64,000 nt of DNA, taken from contig NZ_FOCK01000009.1 of the NCBI RefSeq assembly GCF_900110085.1, positions 1-64,000 of the forward strand. Direction: 5' to 3'. Numbering within the stretch: the first letter of the stretch is position 1; every line of letters begins with the position of its first letter. The stretch is from Prevotella sp. ne3005 (lineage in GTDB: Bacteria > Bacteroidota > Bacteroidia > Bacteroidales > Bacteroidaceae). The notes below the pieces were generated by a model. The model was not told the DNA's origin and did no database searches. It was given only the letters and a program-made list of their open reading frames with translations. A program made the position numbers and the translations under genes. Shown piece by piece: positions 37,376 through 47,462 of this stretch.

Positions 37376-37889
37376 CGTCGGATTCGTGCATTTTTTCTTC
37401 TATTTTATGAAGAAGAATGATCTGCTCTCTGACACTGGCGGCAAACGCATCACCGTTTTCCAGAATGTAGTCCTTTAGTTCGGCGATGTCCTTACATTTC
37501 AGATGGTGTATCACCGTAAAATGCAGGCCCCATCCTTTAGTATGTTGCCCTGTACCATCGAAGGAAGTCACCCTACCGTCAATCACATCCTGATTAGAGC
37601 GTGCCCACAGGTGGAATATCCTGTCAATGGCATGAGTTCGATCGTTGTCAGCATGGCAATAGCAAACCAGTTCGTTAGGATGCTCTTCCAGGTACTGGGT
37701 AATCACCGCCACAATCATCCGCCCCACTTCCTTGTCAGGCGCACCGCCACGCTTCCCGTCGGCAAGCCTGAGCAAAAAATAGAGCACCCGATGACTGCCC
37801 ATCTCCGCCACCTCAATAAAATGAAGCACATAAAGACGATTGGCGGCATTGTAAAACTCCACCGCCGAATCGCCTCTTTTCCTTAACAC
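37362..37889 (-). CDS. DUF6169-like hypothetical protein
   Basis: A 175-residue soluble protein starting at GTG. The segment YLEEHPNELVCYCHADNDRTHAIDRIFHLW resembles a Bacteroidetes family (DUF6169) as I remember it, which is of unknown function. The frame stays open upstream for 26 codons to a double stop at 37968, with no ATG, so the true start is uncertain. It overlaps the next gene by 14 bases and seems to be part of its operon. Confidence 0.45.
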   Translation of the reverse strand: MLRKRGDSAVEFYNAANRLYVLHFIEVAEMGSHRVLYFLLRLADGKRGGAPDKEVGRMIVAVITQYLEEHPNELVCYCHADNDRTHAIDRIFHLWARSNQDVIDGRVTSFDGTGQHTKGWGLHFTVIHHLKCKDIAELKDYILENGDAFAASVREQIILLHKIEEKMHESDDAVC

Positions 37890-37967
37890 CAGCTTGGATA
37901 TGGTGTTAATCTTCGCTATTCCTTCTTCAGATATAGAATTCGTTGTTTCTCTCTGCGATAAAGGTTA

Positions 37968-38111
37968 TTATCTGTCCTTCACTGATGCACACCTTCCAAG
38001 ATCTCTGTCATCTATCGTTCTCTGCACATAGTCGTCGAGATTCAGTGCCTGTGCGGAAATAATACTAACAGGTGATTTTCTGATTGCAAATGGATTGTCA
38101 TTCTTAGCCAT
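37968..38111 (-). CDS. small 47-residue open frame, possibly frameshifted
   Basis: Reading the minus strand from ATG at 38111 gives MAKNDNPFAIRKSPVS and on to a double TAA at 37970. It follows a promoter-like TACATTTG (38181-38174) and lies in the same frame as the DUF6169-like gene. A different frame over its end reads WKVCISEGQIITFIAERNNE, which looks like protein, so the gene may originally have been longer and have suffered a frameshift. No homologue is recognised. Confidence 0.4.
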   Translation of the reverse strand: MAKNDNPFAIRKSPVSIISAQALNLDDYVQRTIDDRDLGRCASVKDR

Positions 38112-38173
38112 AATCTTCAAAATTATAAGTTTATAAATAATTATTAAAAGCCTTACGCTTTACTTATCGAGGG

Positions 38174-38206
38174 CAAATGTACGAATAATCCTTTTATTTA
38201 TACAAC
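38174..38206 (-). promoter_or_regulatory. promoter of the small-ORF/SanA/MATE operon
   Basis: On the minus strand TACATTTG (38181-38174) follows GTTG (38206-38203) after 21 bases. The predicted start is near 38168, about 57 bases before the small ATG. The remaining bases to 38260 hold nothing else I can name. Confidence 0.5.
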
Positions 38207-38260
38207 TTTTTTATGTTAATTTGTGTTAACGAGGGCGATAGATGTCCTTTGAGATTGTTA

Positions 38261-38941
38261 TCATCCTTTATCGAGTAGGTCTGGACGTAATCGTTTGGTG
38301 CGCTCCATAGCCTGTTCCAGTTCCCAGTTACGGATCTTGGCTTCGTTGCCACTCAGCAGAATCTCGGGCACCTTCCATCCTTTGTAGTCGGCAGGACGGG
38401 TGTAGATGGGAGCGGCAAGGATGTCATCCTGGAAGCAGTCGGAGAGGGCACTCTGTTCATCGCCGATCACACCAGGCACCACGCGCACTACTGCGTCGGC
38501 AATCATCGCTGCCACCAATTCGCCACCAGTCAACACAAAGTCACCAATGGAGATCTCACGGGTGATGAGATGATCGCGCACCCGCTGGTCGATGCCTTTA
38601 TAGTGGCCTGCGAGGATAATCAGATTACCCTTCAGCGAGAGCTCGTTGGCCATATGTTGGTCGAAGCGCTCCCCATCGGGCGAGGTGAAGATCACCTCAT
38701 CGTAGTCGCGTTCCGCCTTCAAGGCTGTGATACAGCGGTCGATAGGCTCGCACTGCATTACCATACCAGCGCTGCCGCCATATGGATAGTCATCCACCCG
38801 ACGCCACTTGTCGAGGGTATAGTCACGCAGGTTGTGCAGATGGATCTCTGCCAGTCCTTTCTTCTCTGCCCGTGCCAGGATCGACTCATGAACGAAGCCC
38901 TCCAGCATCTCTGGCAATACGGTGATAATATCTATTCTCAT
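38261..38941 (-). CDS. trmD: tRNA (guanine-37-N1)-methyltransferase TrmD
   Basis: A 226-residue SPOUT-family methyltransferase that makes m1G37 in tRNAs, preventing frameshifts. The SAM-binding trefoil knot is seen as [12 protein letters not shown] and [12 protein letters not shown]. The length matches the family. It lies 34 bases after the patatin-like gene, with a short tandem repeat between them, and is probably co-transcribed. Confidence 0.95.
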   Translation of the reverse strand: MRIDIITVLPEMLEGFVHESILARAEKKGLAEIHLHNLRDYTLDKWRRVDDYPYGGSAGMVMQCEPIDRCITALKAERDYDEVIFTSPDGERFDQHMANELSLKGNLIILAGHYKGIDQRVRDHLITREISIGDFVLTGGELVAAMIADAVVRVVPGVIGDEQSALSDCFQDDILAAPIYTRPADYKGWKVPEILLSGNEAKIRNWELEQAMERTKRLRPDLLDKG

Positions 38942-38954
38942 GATTCTTTATACT

Positions 38955-38983
38955 TTGAGCTTTGAGCATTAAGCTTTAAGCAT
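38955..38983. repeat. short repeat of TTTGAGCAT/TTAAGCAT units
   Basis: Units of the form CTTT(G/A)AGCATT are repeated between trmD and the patatin gene. The same units appear at 41027-41062 beside ligA. It is intergenic and has no visible function. Confidence 0.65.
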
Positions 38984-39833
38984 TGTGATTACTATAAAAG
39001 TCGATGATCTGGTCGAGGTGTTCTTTGCCCTTGCGTCGTCCTATCTCATAGACGCGGCGCATGTTCTCCGGGTCATGGGAGATATGGCCGATGGGCAGCT
39101 TCTCGTCTGGTCGGATCACCAGGCAACGCCCTTCGCGCTCTGCCTGCCTTACATATTCCAACTCCTGATTATACATCAGATGGCGATTCTCCATGGCCTC
39201 AATCATCTTCGGATATTGCCTGAGGGCGAGGCGCATAAGGGGCATCAGGCGATTGGGCTCCTTGACATATCCCTCGGGCTGGGTGAGGATGACTACATTA
39301 CGCTCATAGCCGATACGCTCGAAATACGCCAAGGGGATGGAGTCGGCCACACCACCGTCGAGCAGCTTCCTGCCTCCGACCTCAACAACCTTTGAAGCTA
39401 ACGGCATGGATGCCGAAGCGCGTAGCCATTCCAGCTCGTCGAACGTTACACGGTCCATTTGGTGATAGACCGCCTTTCCTGTCATCACGTCGGTACACAC
39501 AAAGACAAACACCAGACGGTTCTGTTCGAAAGCCTCAGTATCGAAGATGTCATACTCTTTGGGCACGATGTGATAGCCAAACTCTGCATTGAAATAGTCG
39601 CCAGTCTTAATCAGCGAGCGCAGTCCACTGTAGCGCGGGTCCTTGGCAAACCGTGTGTTGTAACGCACGGCACGACCAGGCTGTCTCGACTTGTAGTTGC
39701 AGCCAAAAGCCGCCCCTGCCGATACGCCGATGAGGCCGTCGGGCTCCACGCCAGCCTCCATCATCACGTCGATGATGCCAGCCGTGAAAAGCCCCCTCAT
39801 GGCGCCGCCTTCTAACACTAATCCCTTTTTCAT
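38976..39833 (-). CDS. patatin-like phospholipase
   Basis: A 285-residue patatin-family acyl hydrolase. The oxyanion motif is LEGGAMRG, the nucleophile is Ser in GVSAG, and the dyad Asp lies in LDGGVADS. Bacterial patatins of this cytosolic type hydrolyse phospholipids. The ATG at 39833 is chosen over the longer frame to 39926 because a consensus promoter ends six bases upstream of it. Confidence 0.85.
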   Translation of the reverse strand: MKKGLVLEGGAMRGLFTAGIIDVMMEAGVEPDGLIGVSAGAAFGCNYKSRQPGRAVRYNTRFAKDPRYSGLRSLIKTGDYFNAEFGYHIVPKEYDIFDTEAFEQNRLVFVFVCTDVMTGKAVYHQMDRVTFDELEWLRASASMPLASKVVEVGGRKLLDGGVADSIPLAYFERIGYERNVVILTQPEGYVKEPNRLMPLMRLALRQYPKMIEAMENRHLMYNQELEYVRQAEREGRCLVIRPDEKLPIGHISHDPENMRRVYEIGRRKGKEHLDQIIDFYSNHNA

Positions 39834-39838
39834 GGGGA

Positions 39839-39870
39839 CAAAGATAGTGCAAATTGAGCGAAAAACCAAA
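39839..39870 (-). promoter_or_regulatory. promoter giving a leaderless patatin mRNA
   Basis: On the minus strand TTTG (39870-39867) and TATCTTTG (39846-39839) are exactly 20 bases apart. Only five bases separate the -7 element from the ATG at 39833, so the transcript should start at or within a few bases of the start codon. Confidence 0.75.
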
Positions 39871-39979
39871 AATTTTTTGAGTTTTTCCGAAATGCAGCCT
39901 ATCTTCGAGCTTCGAATGAAGCTCAAAGGTACGAATTACTGCGTGAAAAACCAAATTTTTGGTAAAATATCATTGAATA

Positions 39980-40011
39980 TTTGGCAGTTTCGACTATTCT
40001 CAGTACTTTTG
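39980..40011 (+). promoter_or_regulatory. promoter giving a leaderless mRNA for the 40016 gene
   Basis: TTTG at 39980-39983 and TACTTTTG at 40004-40011 have a 20-base spacer. The ATG at 40016 begins four bases after the -7 element and a second in-frame ATG is at 40019, so the mRNA has little or no leader. Confidence 0.75.
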
Positions 40012-40015
40012 CACG

Positions 40016-41017
40016 ATGATGAGAAAGATAGGATTCATTCTGTGTTGGTTATTGGTCTCGCTGAATGGCTGGTGCCAGATGCCTACCGACGTGAAGTGCA
40101 TGACGATGATGGATGTGCCCTTGGAGGGGACTGACTCTGTGTTCATACCTGCACTGCAGGGCGCCGGGTTCCAACAGGTCGTTTCGGCTGACGATGATCC
40201 GGATACCTATTATTTTAAGGGCGACTTCTATGGCATTAAGGATGCCAAACTGATGGTCTCCGTGAATGAGAAGACGCGTCTGTTGACGGATGCGACGGTG
40301 ATGTGTGGCCCTTATCGCACCAGGGAACTCTTTGAGCGCAACCAGAAATACCTCATTGGCAAACTGCAGCGTGAGTGGGGTAACTTCAAGGCGAAGGGCG
40401 ACGGTTCGCTCCACACGATGACGGACTACGGCTATATCCGACAGTCGACGGATCTCGACGAGGAGGGGCGCCGCACCATCAAGTACTTCTATATGAACAT
40501 GTCACCTTATTATAAAGATGCAGCCAACATGGGTCTGAAGGGATTCGTGCAAGAGGTGATTACCGAGAACCCGGTAGGCGAGGAGGCTATCATGCATTTC
40601 GACGAGTGGGGAAAGCTTGAGGAGTCAGGACTTACCGACCGCCAGTACAGTGGTTTTGGTTATATCCAGAAGGCGGCTCAGTTGGAGGCCTCTGGTGAGA
40701 AGAGCACCATCACCTATGAGTACGACGATGACTGCAACCTGCATCGCCAGACCATCATCAACACGTCGTCAGGTCTTAAGGTGGTGAATGAATTCAAGTA
40801 CAACGACAATGGCGACATCACCCAGCAGAGCAAGAAGGTGTTCGACAAGCAGAACGAGTGTGTGATGTCCATCAATATGAAAAACAGCTTTGAGGAGCGC
40901 GATGACACAGGCAACTGGACGAAGAACACGCTGAACCTGACTTATTGGGAGACAGGCCAGCGTGCCCAGATGATGAAGGTGGATCAGACGCGCACCATCA
41001 GCTATTGGGATGAGTGA
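40016..41017 (+). CDS. secreted hypothetical protein with YD-like repeats
   Basis: A 333-residue protein with a signal peptide (MMRKIGFILCWLLVSLNGWC). The second half has strand-rich segments such as ITYEYDDDCNLHRQT and FKYNDNGDITQQSKK, which resemble YD/RHS-type repeats. No enzyme motif is visible. The first part (FYGIKDAKLMVSVN) suggests a separate beta domain. It is transcribed alone, divergently from the patatin gene. Confidence 0.6.
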   Translation: MMRKIGFILCWLLVSLNGWCQMPTDVKCMTMMDVPLEGTDSVFIPALQGAGFQQVVSADDDPDTYYFKGDFYGIKDAKLMVSVNEKTRLLTDATVMCGPYRTRELFERNQKYLIGKLQREWGNFKAKGDGSLHTMTDYGYIRQSTDLDEEGRRTIKYFYMNMSPYYKDAANMGLKGFVQEVITENPVGEEAIMHFDEWGKLEESGLTDRQYSGFGYIQKAAQLEASGEKSTITYEYDDDCNLHRQTIINTSSGLKVVNEFKYNDNGDITQQSKKVFDKQNECVMSINMKNSFEERDDTGNWTKNTLNLTYWETGQRAQMMKVDQTRTISYWDE

Positions 41018-41026
41018 GTTGGGCTT

Positions 41027-43096
<2,070 letters not shown>

Positions 43097-43099
43097 CTA

Positions 43100-43131
43100 C
43101 AAAGATACGCATTTTTTTTGTACGTACCAAA
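43100..43131 (-). promoter_or_regulatory. ligA promoter
   Basis: On the minus strand TTTG (43131-43128) and TATCTTTG (43107-43100) are exactly 20 bases apart. The start should lie near 43095, giving a leader of about 14 bases. It overlaps the divergent transporter promoter. Confidence 0.75.
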
Positions 43132-43147
43132 AAAAGTAGTAATTTTG
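43117..43147 (+). promoter_or_regulatory. promoter of the DMT transporter gene
   Basis: TTTG at 43117-43120 and TAATTTTG at 43140-43147 are 19 bases apart. The expected start near 43153 leaves a leader of about 34 bases. Its -33 box lies within the ligA promoter spacer. Confidence 0.65.
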
Positions 43148-43186
43148 CACCCATAAAAATGTACAATCATCAATATTCAATATCCA

Positions 43187-44080
43187 ATGAACAAAAAGCT
43201 CCAAGCGCATAGTGCCATCTTCTTTGCCAACACCATCTTCGGACTGGGTGTCCCTGTCACCAAACTCCTGCTCGACCAGTGGGTCACTCCTATGGGATAT
43301 ATGGCCTCCCGCTCGCTTGGAGCCTGCATCCTCTTCTGGATCATTGCCGCCTTTATGCCAAAGGAGCATGTGGAGCGTAAAGACCTGATAACCATACTCT
43401 TCGGTGGACTGCTGGGCTTTGTCATCTCCCAGACGCTGACGGCTTGGGCGCTCGACTTCACGAGTCCTGTCTACTTCTCGCTGATTGCCACGCTGACGCC
43501 TGTGGCTGTGATGCTCTGTGCTGCCCTGACGATAGGCGAGAAGATCACCCCCATGAAATCGTTGGGCGTACTCCTAGGTATTGCCGGAGCTGTGCTGATG
43601 GTGCTGATGAGCCAGTCTTTAGGCTCTGGCAAGAACGATCTGATAGGCATCCTGCTCGCCATCCTCAGCGTACTAACCTGGGCTGTCTACCTGATCATCA
43701 CCCGCAATGTGGCCTCGAAATACTCCCCCGTCACGCAGATGAAATATGTGTTCCTTATCTCTGCCGTCGTCACAGTGCCCATCGCCATCCCAGAATTGCC
43801 CGCAAATGCGCTCTATACCTCAGCCTGGGGCTGGGACGGCATTGCCGAGATGGCCTTTATCGTGATTGGCGCCACAGCCCTTGGCTACTTCCTCATCCCC
43901 TTCGCCATGAAGTATCTGCAGGCCACCACCGTCTCCATCTACACCAACCTGCAGCCCGTCATCGCCTCGTTTGTCGCCATCATGCTGGGGCAGGATATCC
44001 TCACCTGGGACAAACCCGTCGCAGGCATCCTCGTCCTCCTCAGCGCCTACATCGTCACTGTGGCCGCCGCCAAAGAATGA
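43187..44080 (+). CDS. EamA/DMT-family transporter
   Basis: A 297-residue inner-membrane protein with ten predicted helices in two EamA repeats (FANTIFGLGVPVTKLLL in the first; ISRNVASKYSPVTQMKY-like turn before the second). Substrates of this family are amino acids, nucleosides and other metabolites; none can be assigned here. It is a single gene divergent from ligA. Confidence 0.85.
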   Translation: MNKKLQAHSAIFFANTIFGLGVPVTKLLLDQWVTPMGYMASRSLGACILFWIIAAFMPKEHVERKDLITILFGGLLGFVISQTLTAWALDFTSPVYFSLIATLTPVAVMLCAALTIGEKITPMKSLGVLLGIAGAVLMVLMSQSLGSGKNDLIGILLAILSVLTWAVYLIITRNVASKYSPVTQMKYVFLISAVVTVPIAIPELPANALYTSAWGWDGIAEMAFIVIGATALGYFLIPFAMKYLQATTVSIYTNLQPVIASFVAIMLGQDILTWDKPVAGILVLLSAYIVTVAAAKE

Positions 44081-44245
44081 GCCGAGAAGGGTGGGGGTAA
44101 CCTTTAGGTTGTTCAGATAGTCTCCACGCGCTATCCGGATAGTCTCTTACTCGTGTTCAGATAATCCCTTTGCCCAATAAGGAATATTCAGAATGAGTGC
44201 CTCGAAACATCTGGACGAAACTCCCCTTTTTTTGTCTTTTCCACC

Positions 44246-44478
44246 ACGCGGTTACGCGGTTACACGGTTTCATTTTGTTTTTTCTATTTCCTCCCCAGCT
44301 CCGAGAAGAGGGGGGAAGGGTGGATGGGAGGGAGATTCAAAACATCTATATTATTTATATTATTATATATATTAATTTATTATATATTATAATATATAAT
44401 AAATATATAAGACCCTTTCCGCGCCCCCAACCGAAACTGCGAAATCCAAAATGAAACCGCGTAACCGCGTAACCGTGT
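44246..44478. repeat. inverted pair of GTAACCGC octamer arms around AT-rich palindrome
   Basis: The arm at 44246-44277 and the arm at 44447-44478 are 32 bases each and match as reverse complements at 30 of 32 positions. Each arm is built of tandem octamers (GTAACCGC in the right arm). The 169-base centre contains a G-tract motif and a long run of A and T that is itself largely palindromic. Confidence 0.85.
44310..44332 (+). other. G-quadruplex-type motif
   Basis: Four G-runs of at least three (44310-44315, 44318-44320, 44326-44328, 44330-44332) are separated by loops of 2, 5 and 1 bases. This meets the usual G3+N1-7 pattern on the plus strand. Confidence 0.7.
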
Positions 44479-44537
44479 CCCCGACTGACTACCATAGGCC
44501 TAGAGGAAAAGTTTTTTTAAACTTTTATGGGAATTTA

Positions 44538-44569
44538 TTTGGTGGAATCAAAATTTTTTTGTACCTTTG
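44538..44569 (+). promoter_or_regulatory. promoter of the sensor kinase pair
   Basis: TTTG at 44538-44541 and TACCTTTG at 44562-44569 have a 20-base spacer. The start should lie near 44575, about 40 bases before the ATG at 44615. Confidence 0.75.
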
Positions 44570-44614
44570 TACCCAAACAAAGCGTTGCAACCCAAAGGAT
44601 AATTTGCATAAACC

Positions 44615-47458
44615 ATGTCAATAACAAAATACTTAAAACCCTCCATCTTGCAAAAAACAATAGCATTGCTATTAAGTTCCTTCCTGTCACTGACGACACT
44701 GGCGGCTGAAGGCGACTCGACAAGAGTCTATACGGAGCAAAATCCGCTGGTGTATGAGGACGCCTGGGACCTGTGGCCATACGCCTTCCTTAACGACAAC
44801 GGCGAGCCTGACGGCTTCAACATCGACCTGATACGCCTGATCATGAAAGAGCTCAATATCCCCTATACCATCAGGCTGCGCCCACAGCAACAGGCTTTCG
44901 AGGATTTGAGAGACAGGAAGTCGGACCTGATGCTGGGACTGGCCGTAGGCTTCCACGACCAGTACGGACTATACGGCAATAACGCCATCACCCTGTTTAC
45001 CCAGAGCCTGGCAGCACCCAAGGGCAAACCGACTGAGATCAAGACGTTTCGCGATCTGGGCAAGGAAGGCGTCAAGGTGATAGTAAACCCCAACAGCATG
45101 AGCTACCACCTGATGATGGACTACGGATGGGGAGAGAATGCCATCCCAAGCAGCGACCTGAGAGAGGTGATACAACAGGTGAGTGCCCACGAAGACGGAC
45201 AGATCGTGTGGAACACGCTGTCGCTGAAATGGCTGATGAACCGCTACCATATCGACAACCTGCAACTGACACCTGTCAACATGCCTCACGGAGAGTATAA
45301 GTTCATGTCAAACAATCAGCAACTGCTCGACCGTCTGGACGAGGCCTACACCAAGCTCTACACAGCCGACAAGATCACACCACTACAGGACAAGTGGTTC
45401 TACCCCGAGCGACTGAAACCCGAGCCCCCTCAGTGGATATGGTACGCGGCGGGAATAGCCCTCCTGCTGATAATCTTTGCAAGTGCATACGCCATCAGCT
45501 ACCGCATACAGAGCACCAAACTTAAACTGCAGAACCTGAAGCGCAACAGACGGTTGGCACTGATACTCCAGACCAGTCAGGTGAGAATATGGACCTACGA
45601 CATCGAGAAGAACCAGTTTGCATGGCGCAACGATAATGGACAGGTGGCCTACACCTATTCGATGGAGGAGTTCTCACAGCGCTACAGTCCTGAGGACTTC
45701 GTGAGACTGAAGACGGCTCTGGAACGACTGTCGAAGGGTACGAAGACGGAAAAAGAGGAAGAGCTGACACTCAGTCTGAGGGCGAAGGACGTGGAAGGCG
45801 GAGACACCGATCTGCGCGACTATTATATCGTGCTCTCCGTGCTGCGTCGAGACAAGGAAGGCAAGCCCACAGTGATTATCGGCACCAAGAAGGACGTGAC
45901 GAAGGAAAGTCAGCTAAAGCGTGACGAAGAAGACCGGACGCTGCGCTACTGGTCGATATTCTACACCCCGATAGTGGGTATCATGCTTTTCGACAAGGAA
46001 GGCAAGATCGTGAACATCAATCCCAAGGCCTGCGACATGTTCTGCTGCGAAGCCGAGGATATCATTGCGGAAAAGGCCTCGATACAAGACTTACTCGGTA
46101 TCAGCGACCTGAATCTGGAGAGTCTTGACGGATTCAACGCCACCCACATCATCGACCTCGACAGGATTCCGGATGAAGAACGGAAGATCAGGAGCATCAA
46201 GGCCAAAGGGAAAGTCTATAATGAGTTCAAGCTGATGACCGTATATGACGATTCCGAGGATCTGCTGGGCGTATTTGCCTTCTGCCGCGATATCACCACG
46301 CTGGTGAGCGGTATCGACCAGGAGCAGGAGATACAGAAGGAGATGAGCCAGGTGACGGGCGTACTCGACCACTATGGCAATGCCATCGATGCCACCATCG
46401 GCGACACCGACATCCGACTGGTCAGATACTCGCCAGGATCGCACACGCTCACCATCTTCAACGGCACAGACAAGATTCAGCACAAACTGACACAGACACG
46501 CTGCATGGCATTAGTGGGTGAACAGTCGAAACGTGCTGCCATGCGACTGTTGAACGACATGGACGACCGCGCCGACAAGGTGATAGAGCACAACATTCAG
46601 ACAGCGCTGCGGGCCAAGGGTGGTAAAACGCTTACACTGTATTTCAATCTGAAGCCAAAACGTGACAAGAACGGAGACATCAAGGAGTATCTGGGACTCC
46701 TGCGCGACATCAGCGATCTGATGGCATTAGAAAAACAGATGACAATAGAGACTGCCAAGGTGCAGGAGGTGGAGAACACCAAGAACAGTTTCGTGAAGAA
46801 CATGGTTCAAGACATCAAAGAACCTATGAACACCGTGATGGAATATGTGTCGCAGATAGGTGAGAATGCGCCTACCGACAACGAGGAAGAATTGTGCGCG
46901 GGAATAGCACAGAATGCCGACTACCTGCTACACCTCATCGACAACATACTCTATCTGTCGCGGCTGGAGGCCAGAATGGTGGAGATCAAGAAAGATCCAT
47001 GCAATTTTGCTGAGATCTTCGAAGAGCAATGCACTACCGGCTGGATGAAATACCAGAATGCAGATACACGCTACATCGTCGAGAATCCCTACGAGCAACT
47101 GGTCATCGATATCGATGCCGACAATCTGAAACATGCCATCGCCCAGATAGCGGCCAACGCTGCCCAGCATACCAAGAGCGGCATGGTGAAGGCGCGCTAC
47201 GACTATATCGGCCGACGACTGATTATCTCGATCGACGATACAGGCGAAGGCATACCGGCTGCACAACTCGAGAAGATCAAACTGGAGAAGCCAGGCGGTG
47301 CTCACACCACCAAAGGACTGGGACTGGCCATCACCAAAGAGCTGATAAGTCAGATGGAAGGAACTCTGGAGATTGTGTCGGAAGAAGGTTCGGGCACCAT
47401 TGTCTACATCACCATCCCCTGTCATGCCTCAGTCATCAAACGCAATAAGTTAGCTTAG
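44615..47458 (+). CDS. BvgS-like sensor with degenerate kinase domain
   Basis: A 947-residue membrane sensor. A signal peptide is followed by a periplasmic solute-binding (SBP_bac_3) domain at about 38-265, a transmembrane helix at about 273-295, two or three PAS-like domains (about 315-700), a HisKA-like helix pair and a HATPase domain (about 830-940). The phospho-acceptor position reads MVQDIKEPMN, so the His is Gln732. ATP-site features remain (ANAAQHT, DDTGEGI, GLGLAITKEL). It may be a pseudokinase that regulates the intact kinase 4 bases downstream. Confidence 0.8.
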   Translation: MSITKYLKPSILQKTIALLLSSFLSLTTLAAEGDSTRVYTEQNPLVYEDAWDLWPYAFLNDNGEPDGFNIDLIRLIMKELNIPYTIRLRPQQQAFEDLRDRKSDLMLGLAVGFHDQYGLYGNNAITLFTQSLAAPKGKPTEIKTFRDLGKEGVKVIVNPNSMSYHLMMDYGWGENAIPSSDLREVIQQVSAHEDGQIVWNTLSLKWLMNRYHIDNLQLTPVNMPHGEYKFMSNNQQLLDRLDEAYTKLYTADKITPLQDKWFYPERLKPEPPQWIWYAAGIALLLIIFASAYAISYRIQSTKLKLQNLKRNRRLALILQTSQVRIWTYDIEKNQFAWRNDNGQVAYTYSMEEFSQRYSPEDFVRLKTALERLSKGTKTEKEEELTLSLRAKDVEGGDTDLRDYYIVLSVLRRDKEGKPTVIIGTKKDVTKESQLKRDEEDRTLRYWSIFYTPIVGIMLFDKEGKIVNINPKACDMFCCEAEDIIAEKASIQDLLGISDLNLESLDGFNATHIIDLDRIPDEERKIRSIKAKGKVYNEFKLMTVYDDSEDLLGVFAFCRDITTLVSGIDQEQEIQKEMSQVTGVLDHYGNAIDATIGDTDIRLVRYSPGSHTLTIFNGTDKIQHKLTQTRCMALVGEQSKRAAMRLLNDMDDRADKVIEHNIQTALRAKGGKTLTLYFNLKPKRDKNGDIKEYLGLLRDISDLMALEKQMTIETAKVQEVENTKNSFVKNMVQDIKEPMNTVMEYVSQIGENAPTDNEEELCAGIAQNADYLLHLIDNILYLSRLEARMVEIKKDPCNFAEIFEEQCTTGWMKYQNADTRYIVENPYEQLVIDIDADNLKHAIAQIAANAAQHTKSGMVKARYDYIGRRLIISIDDTGEGIPAAQLEKIKLEKPGGAHTTKGLGLAITKELISQMEGTLEIVSEEGSGTIVYITIPCHASVIKRNKLA

Positions 47459-47462
47459 CCTT

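Larger units (their letters stand above)
44081..44537. other. gene-free 450-bp region with repeats
   Basis: No gene is recognised. From left to right it holds loosely repeated GATAGTCTC units (44119-44150), an inverted octamer repeat (44246-44277 and 44447-44478), a G-rich motif (44310-44332) and an AT-only palindromic stretch (about 44344-44410). Short open frames here are low-complexity and not protein-like. Confidence 0.7.

Noticed and set aside
44344..44410. AT-only stretch considered as replication origin
   Set aside because: No DnaA-box cluster and no dnaA or other origin-linked gene nearby; skew could not be computed.
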